A stretch of 64,000 nt of DNA from HK1 sp965220535. Lineage in GTDB: Bacteria > Pseudomonadota > Gammaproteobacteria > HK1. The number at the start of each line of letters is the position of its first letter. The stretch's first letter is position 1. The DNA lies in contig OZ244833.1 in NCBI GenBank assembly GCA_965220535.1, positions 3,906,001 to 3,970,000 on the forward strand. Reading direction: 5' to 3'. A program made the translations under genes and the position numbers. A model generated the notes under the pieces. The model ran no database searches and was not told the DNA's origin. It saw only the letters and a program-made list of their open reading frames with translations. This document shows positions 52,668 through 62,700 of the stretch, one piece after another.

Positions 52668-54335
52668 ATGAGTGAATACACCCGGAATCAGAAGATAGAC
52701 TCGGCGATTATTGCCCGTCGTCTCGCTCTTCTTCGCGCCGAGCCCATAAGCGGCGCACAACTACAAAAGAAGTCTTCGATGAGCGAATACACCCGGAATC
52801 AGAAGATAGGCTCGGCGATTGCTCGTCTTCGCGCCGAGTCCAATATCACGGCATCTGAACTGGCTGATAAATCAAGCCTTGACCGAGGCAGGATTCTCCG
52901 TATCGAGAAGGGTGAATTCGCGGCGAGTGGGGATGCGGATATCTATCGTTTGCTGGAAGCTCTCGCAGAACTCGGGGTTTCGAGGGCCAAAGAATTTAAG
53001 GGTTATATCGGTCGGAAATGGCGGCATATCGAACCGCCATCATTTTGGAACCCAGAGCGTAAGTGCCTTGAGAATACAGAGAAGGCTCTTGATAAGATCG
53101 TGAAATTTCTCATGAAAGATAACCATCCGTTGCCTCTACGTCGTCGAATGGAAGAACAGCAGGATTTGCTGTTGCGATTCGCGAGTTTTTTAGGCCGACT
53201 CAATCACAATATTGCTTTTATCGGTGACATAGGCGTCGGTAAATCCACGGCTATCAGCTTCATCTTCGACCTGCTTTTACCGCTATCCTCCGCCAAAAAG
53301 ACGATAAATCGACCTGTATTGGAAACCGGTGGGGGTGGCACTACGATTTGCGAGGTGCACATCAAGGATGGCTCGGAAGTTGGAATCTCTTTGTCCCCTA
53401 TGAGCGATGAAGATATGCGGAATTATGTGTCGGGTTTTTGCTCTGCGAGGTGGGCCGCTCACACGAAGAACGAGATGCGTGAGGCGGGTGAGACTGTCAA
53501 CGTCAGCCGTGAATTGGAGCGTGCTATTCGCAACATGTCGGGGTTGGTACGCAAACGGCAAGTTGTAGACGGGAAGAGCGTCTACCACGATCCTGTGGAT
53601 GATGTGGTCAATTCCAGCAGTAGCGAGGACGAGTTCGAAACGCGCGTTCTTGAACTGATGAATCTTGATGGCCGGACGCGGTGCGAGATCCGGCGTGACA
53701 GAGCGGCTAAAAAACGCCCGATGGAGTGGGTCGCGGAAACCTTTAGAGCCGTGAACAATGGTCGCCTGAAAGATGTCCCGCTGCCGATAAACATTTGTCT
53801 GCTTATTCCGAATTTCGGGCAGACCTTCGGTGAGCTGGATATCACCGTCATTGATACCAAGGGTGTCGATGATGTTGAGAAGGTGCGTGAGGATCTCGAC
53901 AAAAGATTGAAAGACCCTTGGACAGCGATTGTCTTTTGCTCGCGTTTCAACGATGCACCCGGGACCAGTACGCGTGCGCTGCTTAAGCATATGCGCGAGG
54001 CCTTCTCGGAACGTATCGATACCGGAAAGGTTTCTTTGTTGGCATTGCCCCGGTCTGGAGAAGCGTGCGCCATGAAGAATGACATGGGCGAGCAGGCCGA
54101 GACCGATGACGAAGGCTACGAACTCAAGGAGGGGCAGATTTCATCCGAGCTAACAGACAAAGACCTCTCCGGTGTTCCAGTGCTTTTCTACAACGTAGAG
54201 GTCGATGATGCCGCAACGATTCGTGACGACCTTTTCAAACAGTTGAGTGATATGAGAAAGGCGGTTGAAGAACGACTCGTCAAGCTATGTGATGACTTGC
54301 AAGACATTATGATTATGGGACGGTGGATAATTTGA
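52668..54335 (+). CDS. XRE HTH plus P-loop GTPase-like protein, C-terminally truncated copy
   Basis: ATG 52668 has AAAAGGAG and the same 31-bp distance to the -10 box as the second copy. The first 37 codons repeat the 5-prime region of the gene in tandem (MSEYTRNQKI appears at residues 1 and 38), so the protein has an extra N-terminal segment. The helix-turn-helix, Walker A GDIGVGKST and DTKGVDD follow as in the full-length copy, with most residues identical. After DLQDIM the frame is lost, so about 180 C-terminal residues of the paralogue are missing. It might titrate or regulate the full-length protein, or simply be decaying. Confidence 0.75.
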   Translation: MSEYTRNQKIDSAIIARRLALLRAEPISGAQLQKKSSMSEYTRNQKIGSAIARLRAESNITASELADKSSLDRGRILRIEKGEFAASGDADIYRLLEALAELGVSRAKEFKGYIGRKWRHIEPPSFWNPERKCLENTEKALDKIVKFLMKDNHPLPLRRRMEEQQDLLLRFASFLGRLNHNIAFIGDIGVGKSTAISFIFDLLLPLSSAKKTINRPVLETGGGGTTICEVHIKDGSEVGISLSPMSDEDMRNYVSGFCSARWAAHTKNEMREAGETVNVSRELERAIRNMSGLVRKRQVVDGKSVYHDPVDDVVNSSSSEDEFETRVLELMNLDGRTRCEIRRDRAAKKRPMEWVAETFRAVNNGRLKDVPLPINICLLIPNFGQTFGELDITVIDTKGVDDVEKVREDLDKRLKDPWTAIVFCSRFNDAPGTSTRALLKHMREAFSERIDTGKVSLLALPRSGEACAMKNDMGEQAETDDEGYELKEGQISSELTDKDLSGVPVLFYNVEVDDAATIRDDLFKQLSDMRKAVEERLVKLCDDLQDIMIMGRWII

Positions 54336-54360
54336 CATGAACGCATCGATGATGTATATA
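54332..54360 (+). promoter_or_regulatory. Sigma-70 promoter of the second HTH-GTPase gene
   Basis: TTGACA (54332-54337), 17-bp spacer, TATATA (54355-54360); it starts inside the last codons of the truncated copy. CATCGATG lies at 54344-54351 between the boxes as in the first promoter. Both boxes are close to consensus, so strong transcription is expected unless repressed. Confidence 0.75.
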
Positions 54361-54390
54361 AGCGGCGCACAACCACAAAAGGAGTCTTCG

Positions 54391-56538
54391 ATGAGCGAAT
54401 ACACCCGGAATCAGAAGATAGGCTTGGCGATTGCTCGTCTTCGCGCCGAGTCGAATATTACGACAGCCGAACTGGCCGATAAATCAAACCTTGACCAACG
54501 CAGGATTTCCCAGATCGAGAAGGGCGAATTCGTAGCGAGTGGGGATGCGGATGTTTATCGTGTGCTGGATGCTCTTGCAGAGCTCGGGGTATCGAGGGCC
54601 AAAGAGTTTAAGGGTTATATCGGTCGGAAATGGCGGCATATCGAACCGCCATCATTTTGCAACCCTGAGCGTCAGTGTCTTGAGAATACAGAAAAGACTC
54701 TCGACAAGATTACGAAATTTCTCAAAAAAGACGATCATCCATGGCCTCTACGCCGTCAAATCGAACGACAGCAGGAGTTGCTGCTGCGAGATGCGGATTT
54801 TTTAGGACGAGTCAATCACAATATTGCTTTTATTGGTGACATAGGCGTCGGTAAATCCACGGCTATCAGTTTCATCTTCGACCTGCTTTTACCGCTATCC
54901 TCCGCCAAAAAGACGATCAATCGACCTGTATTGGAAACCGGTGGGGGTGGCACTACGATTTGCGAGGTGCATATCAAGGATGGCTCGGAAGTTGGAATCT
55001 CTTTGTCCCCTATGAGCGATGAAGATATGCGGAATCATGTGTCGGATTTTTGCGCGGCGAAGTGGGTCGCTCGCACGAAGAGCGAGATGCGTGAGGCGGG
55101 TGAGACTGTCAACGTCAGCCGTGAGCTGGAGCGTGCTATTCGCAACATGTCGGGGTTGGTACGCAAACGGCAAGTTGTAGACGGGAAGAGCGTCTACCAC
55201 GATCCTGTTGATGATGTGGTCAATTCCAGCAATAGCGAGGACGAGTTCGAAACGCGCGTTCTTGAACTGATGAATCTCGACGGCCGGACGCGGTGCGAGA
55301 TCCGGTATAACAAAACGGCTAAAAAACGCCCGATGGAGTGGGTTGCGGAAACCTTTAGAGCCGTGAACAATGGTCGCCTGAAAGATGTCCCGCTACCGAT
55401 AAGCATTTGCCTGCTTATTCCGAATTTCGGGCAGACCTTTGGTGAGCTGGATATCACCGTCATTGATACCAAGGGTATCGATGATGTTGCGGATCGTGAG
55501 GATCTCCACAAAAGGTTGAAAGACCCTTGGACAGCGATTGTCTTTTGCTCCCGCTTCAACGATGCACCCGGGGCCAGTACGCGTAAACTGCTTCATAATA
55601 TGCGCGAAGCCTTCTCTGAGCGTATCGATACCGGAAAGGTTTCTTTGTTGGCATTGCCTCGGTCTGAAGAAGCGTGCGCCATGAAGAATGACATGGGCGG
55701 GCAGGCAGAGACCGATGACGAAGGCTACGAGCTCAAGGAGATGCAGGTTTTATCTGAGCTTAAAGCCAAAGATCTTTCCGGTGTTCCAGTGCTTTTCTAC
55801 AACGTAGAGATCGATGATGTCGAAGCGATCCGTGGCGACCTGTTCAAACAGTTGAGTGAGATGAGAAAGGCGGTTGAAGAACGACTGGTCAAGCTATGTG
55901 ATGCCTCGCAAGACATTATGAAGAACTATAAAGATCACTCTTTGAACGCTGCCATCCGGGAGGTAAACAACAGACTCAGTACCTTTCTTAGAGGAAATCG
56001 GGATCTAGGAGCGCGTGAGCAACTTGCTCATGTAGATGCAATCAAAGTGATCAAGGATGAGGCGCACGCTTCAACGCTTTGGGCATCCACGCGGCGGAAC
56101 GGGGATTACGGGAATCTGAACATGATACTTCTGATCGGAATCGGTGCTCGCATAGACGCAAATCGACGTAGCGAGAGCTGGTTCAATGGACTTGATGCAT
56201 TCCTCAGGTCGCTGAAAGCGGATGATGGTTTGATATCTGCTAGCCAATCCATCGATCAGAACGCCACAATCGCGGAACGTTCAAAATCTAATTTCCTTAA
56301 TGAAGTGGAATGTGCAGCAGTTGAAGTTTACGGTGAGCCATTGTCGAAAGCTAGCGTTTGGCCGGAATGTGTGTCGGAGTGGGGCCTCGGACCGGGGTTC
56401 AAGGTGCGTGTGGCAACGCATTTGGAAGACTGGTTTTCGAGGGAAGTGAATCTGAAAGACCGTCTTGAAAAGAAAATCAATGAGCTGTGGTATAAGCTCG
56501 TGATTATGCCGCTCGCTGATGCTGACAAGACTTGTTGA
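54391..56538 (+). CDS. XRE HTH plus dynamin-like/P-loop GTPase fusion, full-length (715 aa)
   Basis: ATG 54391 follows AAAAGGAGTCTTCG. Residues ~8-66 form an XRE helix-turn-helix (IARLRAESNITTAELADKSN, RRISQIEKGEF). A helical linker leads to the P-loop GDIGVGKST (149-157), a GGGGTT segment (about 184-189) in the place of a G2 switch, and DTKG (359-362) as G3/Walker B. A clear NKxD G4 motif is not seen (CSRFNDAP lies where a strand-end motif is expected). Residues ~540-715 are helical and have no counterpart in the first copy. No family with this fusion is known to me. Dynamin-like or GIMAP/Era-type P-loop are possible; a P-loop ATPase is the alternative. Context is defence-rich. Confidence 0.75.
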   Translation: MSEYTRNQKIGLAIARLRAESNITTAELADKSNLDQRRISQIEKGEFVASGDADVYRVLDALAELGVSRAKEFKGYIGRKWRHIEPPSFCNPERQCLENTEKTLDKITKFLKKDDHPWPLRRQIERQQELLLRDADFLGRVNHNIAFIGDIGVGKSTAISFIFDLLLPLSSAKKTINRPVLETGGGGTTICEVHIKDGSEVGISLSPMSDEDMRNHVSDFCAAKWVARTKSEMREAGETVNVSRELERAIRNMSGLVRKRQVVDGKSVYHDPVDDVVNSSNSEDEFETRVLELMNLDGRTRCEIRYNKTAKKRPMEWVAETFRAVNNGRLKDVPLPISICLLIPNFGQTFGELDITVIDTKGIDDVADREDLHKRLKDPWTAIVFCSRFNDAPGASTRKLLHNMREAFSERIDTGKVSLLALPRSEEACAMKNDMGGQAETDDEGYELKEMQVLSELKAKDLSGVPVLFYNVEIDDVEAIRGDLFKQLSEMRKAVEERLVKLCDASQDIMKNYKDHSLNAAIREVNNRLSTFLRGNRDLGAREQLAHVDAIKVIKDEAHASTLWASTRRNGDYGNLNMILLIGIGARIDANRRSESWFNGLDAFLRSLKADDGLISASQSIDQNATIAERSKSNFLNEVECAAVEVYGEPLSKASVWPECVSEWGLGPGFKVRVATHLEDWFSREVNLKDRLEKKINELWYKLVIMPLADADKTC

Positions 56539-56695
56539 AGAGATTACATCGAAGTCGGTCGACATCCGGCAGTGTTATACCGTTCAAAATCGATCTTCGA
56601 CTCGAAAGGTCATGACTGATGGCATCGTGTCACAGCCAAGAGGCTGCGGTGCGGGCTATGCGAGGATATGCTCCTCACTTTGAGGAGTCGTTTCA

Positions 56696-56953
56696 ATGGT
56701 TTCTGATGTGGTTGCGTTGACCGATCTAAAGTCTAACCTCGGTCGTGTTGTCGAGCGCACGACGGACTCCCATCGGCCTGTGCTGCTTACCCGCTGCGGT
56801 CGGGGTGTGGCTGTGGTGCAATCGGTGGACGACTACCGGTCGGCCGAGGAGGAGCGGGGTTTCATGCGTGCGGTCGTTGCCGGTCTTGCCGATGTCGAGG
56901 CCGGTCGAGAGTCGTCGCTCGAAGACGCCAAGCTTCGGCTCGGTTTGAAGTAG
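56696..56953 (+). CDS. Phd/YefM-type antitoxin, apparently without toxin
   Basis: ATG 56696 follows GAGGAGTCG. The 85-aa protein shows the Phd/YefM pattern: VALTDLKSNLGRVVERTTDS (operator-binding fold), RPVLLTRCGRGVAVVQSVDD-YRSAEEE, then an acidic tail with LADVEAGRESSLEDAKLRLG that would wrap the toxin. A ParE/RelE toxin normally starts within a few bases, but no such frame is found after 56953. It is thus a solitary antitoxin, the third orphaned antitoxin in 7 kb. Confidence 0.82.
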   Translation: MVSDVVALTDLKSNLGRVVERTTDSHRPVLLTRCGRGVAVVQSVDDYRSAEEERGFMRAVVAGLADVEAGRESSLEDAKLRLGLK

Positions 56954-57010
56954 CGGTATGGCCAGGGGTGGGTCGCTATTCGGGTCGCCGCGACGCTGAT
57001 CCGACAGCAG

Positions 57011-57340
57011 GTGCTCCAGCCGGTCGGCGAGCTTTTGTGTGAGGTTCCGATTGTCTTGCACGAGCGATTTGCCCAGACCATTAAGCAATCGCCCCCTCAA
57101 GTCATGGCGCTGCTGACAATGGTGTCCGGGGAGATGACACGCCAAGAATTGTCTCAGGCGCTAGGGCTGAAAGATCGCAAACACATCAAAGATACCTATC
57201 TTCAGCCGGCCTTGGATGCGGGGTGCTTGAGATGACGATTCCCGATAACCCGAATAGCAGGGATCAGAGGTACCGCTTGATCGAGTCGGGTCTTGCGTCG
57301 CTCGAACGTATATATTCCCTGGCTCATTGCCGGTCATCAT
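57011..57340 (+). pseudogene. Frameshifted C-terminal domain (Fic-like C-terminal type)
   Basis: One frame gives SPPQVMALLTMVSGEMTRQE-LSQALGLKDRKHIKDTYLQPAL-DAG and stops at 57233-57235; the next frame continues EMTIPDNPNSRDQRYRLIES-GLASL. Together this is the winged-helix domain found at the end of Fic proteins and of some AlbA-type ATP-binding proteins. The upstream catalytic or ATP-binding part is missing. The frame boundary is at about 57232. Confidence 0.65.
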
Positions 57341-57719
57341 GATCGAGCGTCTGCCATTACCGCATGAGAACGAACCAAGTTCGCCCAAAGGGGTGGCTTG
57401 GCTAATGATCAACCTCGTCCTTTGGAAGTGAAGGGCCGGTTCGCGGTCTAGTCGAAGGCTCCTTGGTCCCGTTCGCGAGCCGCTCGCTTGTTTCCGGCCG
57501 ACCTGCTAGACGCGTACTTTAAAGTTCATGCTCTCGGGCGAATGGCGGGCGATGCCGTCGAAAAGGGTGGTCAGTCGTTGGGTCTGGTCGATCCGTTCAG
57601 GATATATTTTCGGCCAATATCGCACGATTCCTTGGTAGATTGGCCGAGGTGGTCGTTCATATCGCCGGATTCATCATGCATCATGCTGTCGCCGCCGCGA
57701 AAATTATCAGGAGCCGCTG
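57341..57719. other. 379-bp region before mukF, no gene seen
   Basis: Frames are short and unlike known proteins. It should contain the mukFEB promoter; AGGAG at 57706-57710 is the mukF ribosome site. Confidence 0.4.
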
Positions 57720-59033
57720 ATGTCGTCGGATCCGAATCGTCTTATTTCCGCTCTTGCTCGGGATCGTATTCAGCTGGATTTGAGAACGCTTGAATTGTGT
57801 TTTCTTGCAGGCCTTCATCTGCGGGCCGAGCGGTCGTCTCTCGATTCTTTCCAATCTTTCGAAGAGGATGTGCTCGTCGATATGTTCGAGCGGGTATGCG
57901 ACGTGGTCGAGCCCAATGCGGAGCGAGTGCGGGCGCGGGCGACGAATACCATCCAGCGGCTTCGCGACCAGCGTATGTTGGCTCGGGTGGACGGGGCGGG
58001 TATCGTTCGACCTGGCGAGTACATACTGACGCAACTGGCTAGGTCGATCGTCAAATACTTTATCGATGACGAAGCGCTGACGCGCGAGAGTTTGACCTTG
58101 CTTACGGGTATGTTGCAGGTTCAGATCGCCGATACCCTCGCAGCCGCCAAGCGTGCCGATAGCGAGCAAGCCTGGCGGGAGGGCGTGATGGCTCCGTTGC
58201 GGGTAACGGTCGGTGATCTCGTCGATGGTATCGAGCGTCGTCAGCGTGGGCTTGATGTCCGGCAGGAGGAAGTGCAGGCGACAATTGCCGAGCTATTGCA
58301 AGCCGATTGGTTCGGCATGGTCGATCAATGCCAGGGTTTGCTCGATACGACCACCGGGACGCTGCAAGAACTCAACGAGATTCTCCTTCGCGATACGCAT
58401 CACCTCGTCGCGTTGTTGCAAGACATTCAGACCTTGGCCTGCGACTCGGGGCCGGCGGAATCCGAAGAGACCGTGCAGCAGGTCATCGAGCAGGTCGAAC
58501 GCATCGCCGCTTGGGGCGGTGCAAGACAACGCGCTTGGTCGGATTACTATCAATATGTTCATCGTTATCTTCGCGATGTCGTGCGCCTCGATCCGGATCG
58601 AGCGTTGAGTCAGCGACTCCGAGATCGGATCGCGAGTTGGCCATCGGCACCGTTTCGTCTGTTCGTGGCGGCAACGCCGTCGATCCGACTGCTTCGTCCG
58701 GCCGAATCACGGGTGGAGCGGCCGGCGGTCACGAGGCCGCGCATGGAACGCGAGGTATCGCCCGAACTTGTGGACCCCGACACCGACGATTTGGATATCG
58801 ATGCCTTGGTCAAGGCGTCGGTGATCGAAGGCGCCAAGTCCTTGGCCGAGGTCACCGAGCGAGTATTACCCGAGTTTCCGTCGGATCGGCACTATGTTGT
58901 CACAGGTCGCATAGCCGAGGTACTCGCTCGCACCGCTCGGGTCCGCAGTGTTTACGAGCGCCCGTGGCGAACCGTCATGCCTGGTTTGGAGCTGCAGGAT
59001 TGGGACTTGCTGAAAGAGCGAGAGTCGAAGTGA
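57720..59033 (+). CDS. mukF: Condensin kleisin subunit MukF
   Basis: The 437-aa protein is close to the E. coli MukF length (440). Its N-terminal winged helix covers about residues 1-100 (NRLISALARDRIQLDLRTLE, ATNTIQRLRDQRMLARVDG), a helical middle part carries repeated RQ/EEVQATIAELL-type heptads, and the C-terminal part (LDIDALVKASVIEG... YERPWRTVMPGLELQDWDLL) binds the MukB head. MukF bridges the MukB dimer in the MukBEF chromosome-organising complex. Its TGA overlaps the GTG start of mukE. Confidence 0.9.
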   Translation: MSSDPNRLISALARDRIQLDLRTLELCFLAGLHLRAERSSLDSFQSFEEDVLVDMFERVCDVVEPNAERVRARATNTIQRLRDQRMLARVDGAGIVRPGEYILTQLARSIVKYFIDDEALTRESLTLLTGMLQVQIADTLAAAKRADSEQAWREGVMAPLRVTVGDLVDGIERRQRGLDVRQEEVQATIAELLQADWFGMVDQCQGLLDTTTGTLQELNEILLRDTHHLVALLQDIQTLACDSGPAESEETVQQVIEQVERIAAWGGARQRAWSDYYQYVHRYLRDVVRLDPDRALSQRLRDRIASWPSAPFRLFVAATPSIRLLRPAESRVERPAVTRPRMEREVSPELVDPDTDDLDIDALVKASVIEGAKSLAEVTERVLPEFPSDRHYVVTGRIAEVLARTARVRSVYERPWRTVMPGLELQDWDLLKERESK

Positions 59034-59737
59034 ACACATCCCGCTTTCAGTCCCTCGAAGAGGCCATCGCCGACGATCGCTTTCCGGATGTGGACCTCGC
59101 CCTGCGTCGCGGCTGCCATATCGGAGACGGTACCGACTATGAATACCTCGTCGATGCCCTTGACCACCTCGAGCCCTTGTACCGACGCTTCGGCTGTGAG
59201 TTGGTGCACAAAACCGACGGATATTTTTACCTCTTGCCCTCGGGGGATCGGCTCGGCCGCCGTCGGTTGTCCACCGGCGAGATGCTCGTCGGCCAGACGC
59301 TCGCGTTGATGTATTTGGATCCCGCCGTTTTGCAACACGGCGGTGTGGCTCCACGCGAAACGCTTTTGGAAAGACTCTCGGGGCTTTTGGGGGATGAGAC
59401 GCTTGTGCGTATTCTCAATCCCCGGCGGCGGAAGAAATTCGACGAGAGGATTGCCGCCGAGACCGTCCGCACCAAGGTCGCCGAGGCCCTTCGGCGACTT
59501 GCGGATCTGGGCTTCGTCGATCCGATCGGCGATACGAAGCTTCACCTTCGTCCCGCGTTGATGCGATTCGCGGAGCCGGTGCGGGGATTGGAAGATCAGG
59601 CGGCGGCGTTGGAGCGGCTGGTCGCAAGCGGCGAGATCGACCTCGACGAGGTGGAAGAACCGAACGCGGACGGCGACGATGGGCCCGAGGATGCGCTCGA
59701 GGATGCGCTCGAGGATGACGAGGAGAAGGGCGGATGA
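59030..59737 (+). CDS. mukE: Condensin subunit MukE
   Basis: GTG 59030 (VNTSRFQSLEEAIADDRFPD) overlaps the mukF stop and yields 235 aa, matching E. coli MukE (234). The tandem winged-helix pattern is visible: FPDVDLALRRGCHIGDGTDY-EYLVDALDHLEPLYRRFGCEL, YFYLLPSGDRLGRRRLSTGE-MLVGQTLALMYLDP, and an acidic C-terminus (DDGPEDALEDALEDDEEKGG). MukE bridges MukF to MukB and DNA. A longer open frame from 58307 in the same phase is an artefact of reading through mukF. Stop overlaps mukB start (ATGA). Confidence 0.9.
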   Translation: MNTSRFQSLEEAIADDRFPDVDLALRRGCHIGDGTDYEYLVDALDHLEPLYRRFGCELVHKTDGYFYLLPSGDRLGRRRLSTGEMLVGQTLALMYLDPAVLQHGGVAPRETLLERLSGLLGDETLVRILNPRRRKKFDERIAAETVRTKVAEALRRLADLGFVDPIGDTKLHLRPALMRFAEPVRGLEDQAAALERLVASGEIDLDEVEEPNADGDDGPEDALEDALEDDEEKGG

Positions 59738-62700
59738 TCCGTACGCGCATCGAAGCCCTTGCGCTTGTCAACTGGAGGGGCATTTTCTACCAACGCTATG
59801 ACATAGACCGACACGTCACCGCCTTCGAAGGGAATAACGGCGCCGGCAAGACCACGATGATGATCGCGGCTTATATCGTGCTTTTGCCGGATATGTCTCG
59901 ATTGCGCTTCACCAACGTCGGGGAGACCGGCGCGACCGGCGGCGACAAGGGGATCTGGGGACGCCTCGGCGAGATCGGTCGACCGTCATATTCGGTCATC
60001 GACTTCACCCTCGCATCCGACCGGCGGCTCATCGCCGGCGTGCACTTGGAGAGGAAAGGCGAGCCATCGCTCGAGATCAAGCCTTTCATCATCACCGATC
60101 TCGATACGGATACTCGTTTGCAAGATGTGCTCTTGCTGCTCCAAGGCGATGACGAAGTCGTTCCCGAACTCGATGAACTACGCGAGAACACCGCTCGCCG
60201 TGGTGGGCGCATGCACCTCTTCGGTAGCGTGCGCGATTACTTCGCGGCGCTTTTCGAGCATGGCGTCATGCCGCTGCGATTGGGCTCCAAGGAGGAGCGA
60301 AACAAATTCAACGAGATGCTGCGGACCAGCATGATGGGCGGGATATCGCGGGTCCTCACATCGGAGCTGCGTTCCTTCTTGCTCAAAGAGGAGAGCGGGC
60401 TTGCCGACACCCTCCAGCGTATGAAGGCCAACCTCGATGCGTGTCGGCGCACGCGCACCGAAGTCCAAGAGTCGCAGCGACTTCAGCAGGAGATCGGTGA
60501 GGTATTCGAAGCGGGGCAGGCCATGTTCGCCGCGGTTTTCTTCGCCACCCGCGAGCGTGCCGACAAACTTGCGCGGCGCGTGGCCGAAGCGAAGGAAGCG
60601 CAACGCAAGGCTCAAGAGCGTCTTGCCGATGCCGAAGCTCGATTCACTCGTATCTGCGAGGAACTCGGCGAAAAGGAGACTCGCCAAGAGGCCTTGACCT
60701 CGGATCTCGATACCGCCAAGGACCGGCTTTCGCGTCTTCGGCAGGCCCTTGCGGCGGCCGAGGAGGTATCGCGTCGGCGCGAGGAGTTGTCTTCGGCAGA
60801 GGAGGATACGCAGGCCGCCGCGAATGAGCGCACGGCGAAGGAAAAGACCAAAACGCAGAGCCGAGAAGTCTTGCGTCGCCGCCAGGATGACTACAAATCC
60901 GCCGCCGCGGGTCTTGCGGATTTTCAGCAGGGATACAACGAGATCCATCGCCGCGCCGGCGCATATCGGCAAGCGCTTCGTCGCAAGCAAAAGGCGGAGC
61001 GGTTACTCGAAATCGACGAACTCGCCCTTGAATCCATCGCCGAGAGACTCGACGAGATCAAGGCTTGGCTGGATCGGGTGGATCGCTCCCGCCGCGAGGC
61101 GAAGCAAAGGCTCGCCGACGCCGATGATCACAGGCGAGAGTACGCCACGGCGCTCGAAGCACTCGAGCGCATGGCCGATGCGCCAATCGAGCCGGATGCC
61201 GTTCACGAGACCGCCCTCCACCGGCTTCGTCGGTTTCGAAAACAGCAGATGCTGGCCGAACGCCTCGGCGAAATCGCTGCCGATCTGGAGCAGACCCGTA
61301 ATCTCGCCGAGCGCCAATCGAAGGCCAAGGAGCAGGCTGACAAGCTGAGCCTTGCTCTCACGGGGCAACGCCCCGCCCGCATCGAAATCACCGAGCATCT
61401 AGAGCGAGCGGAGCAAGAGCGCGAGAGCCTTTTGGAGCGTGCCCGCGAAGCCGAGGCGGGAGCGGGTGATTGTCAGCGCACTTTGGATGCTGACCGTGCG
61501 CGGCAAAAAGAACTCGGCGAGCGCGAAGCGATCTGGCGCGAGCTCGCAGCCCATGCTGAATACCTGGCGGGCGTTCTCGAGTGCACCTTGGCTTCGCTGC
61601 CGGAGATAAAAGCCGCTCGCGCAACGGTGGCGCAGCGCCTTGAACAGGCGCGAGCAAACGAATCCGAACTTGTAAAAAAGCAGGAGAGCCTGCGCTTGGA
61701 AGCGCGGGATCTCTTGGCGGCAGGCGGACCATTCGATCCCGATCTGCTGCGACTCAAAGACGCCTTGGGCGCAGAGCTCTTGGCCGGGGTGTTCGAGGAG
61801 GTATCCGTCAAGGATGCCGCTTTGCTGGAGGCGAGGCTGGGGCCGCTGGTCCAAGCGCTTGTCGTGGAAGACCCCGCCGCCGCTGCCGATCGGATCCATG
61901 ATCGTCCCGAATCCCTCGGCGATGTCTGGCTTGTCGGTCGTAACGAGGATGCAGCGCGACTCGGCACGGACGTCACAGTTGCGGATCCGGCGGGCGCGAA
62001 TCGAGCGAGCGCCAAGACGAATGACGTCGTCGTCTCGGAGCAGTGTGCCACCCGTGTTACGCGGATCCCGGATCGCCCTCGCCTTGGTCGCAAGGCGCGC
62101 GAAAAACGCGCCGAAGAGCTCCGCGTCGAAGCCGACGAGTCGGACGCTCGGCTCGATGATTTGCGGACGGAGCGACGCAGGCTCGAGCGATTGGCGGCTG
62201 CGGGCGAGGCCTTGCTTGAGAAACATGTCGTGTGGCTGGACGGCGATCCGACACCGATGCTCGCAGCGCTCCTTCGCCGGATATCGAGGGTCGAAAAGCA
62301 GCAGGAAAACCACCGCGCCGCCGTCGCCCGATATCGGGAGGACGCCCGTCGGATCGAACCGCGAATCGAGGCGCTACGCGCTTTGCTCGGCGTCGCGGCG
62401 TTTCTCGATCCCCCTGACCATGTCCAGCGGCGTGATTCTCTCGAGCGGGAATACGAAGCGGCGCAAGCGGCGCAGGCCGAGATCCAACGGTGTGGCGAGG
62501 CCGTTCGGGTGGTCGAGGACCGTATCGACCTGCTACGGCGAGCCCCGCTTTCGCAAGCCCAAGCATCGAAACTCGAAAGCGATCTTCGGCACCTTTCGGA
62601 TGAACGCGACCGCTTGGATGCCGCGATCGAGGCGATGGAATTCGTCGCCGACAATGCCGATGCGCTCGGTTGGGACGATGCACCGGCGTTGCTCGATGAG

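Noticed and set aside
53003..53990. Minus-strand frames in the HTH-GTPase genes
   Set aside because: They are repeated in both copies only because the plus-strand genes are duplicated, and have no motif.
58307..59030. mukE frame extended to 58307 (476 aa)
   Set aside because: The upstream part is an out-of-frame reading of mukF; GTG 59030 overlaps the mukF stop and gives the family length.
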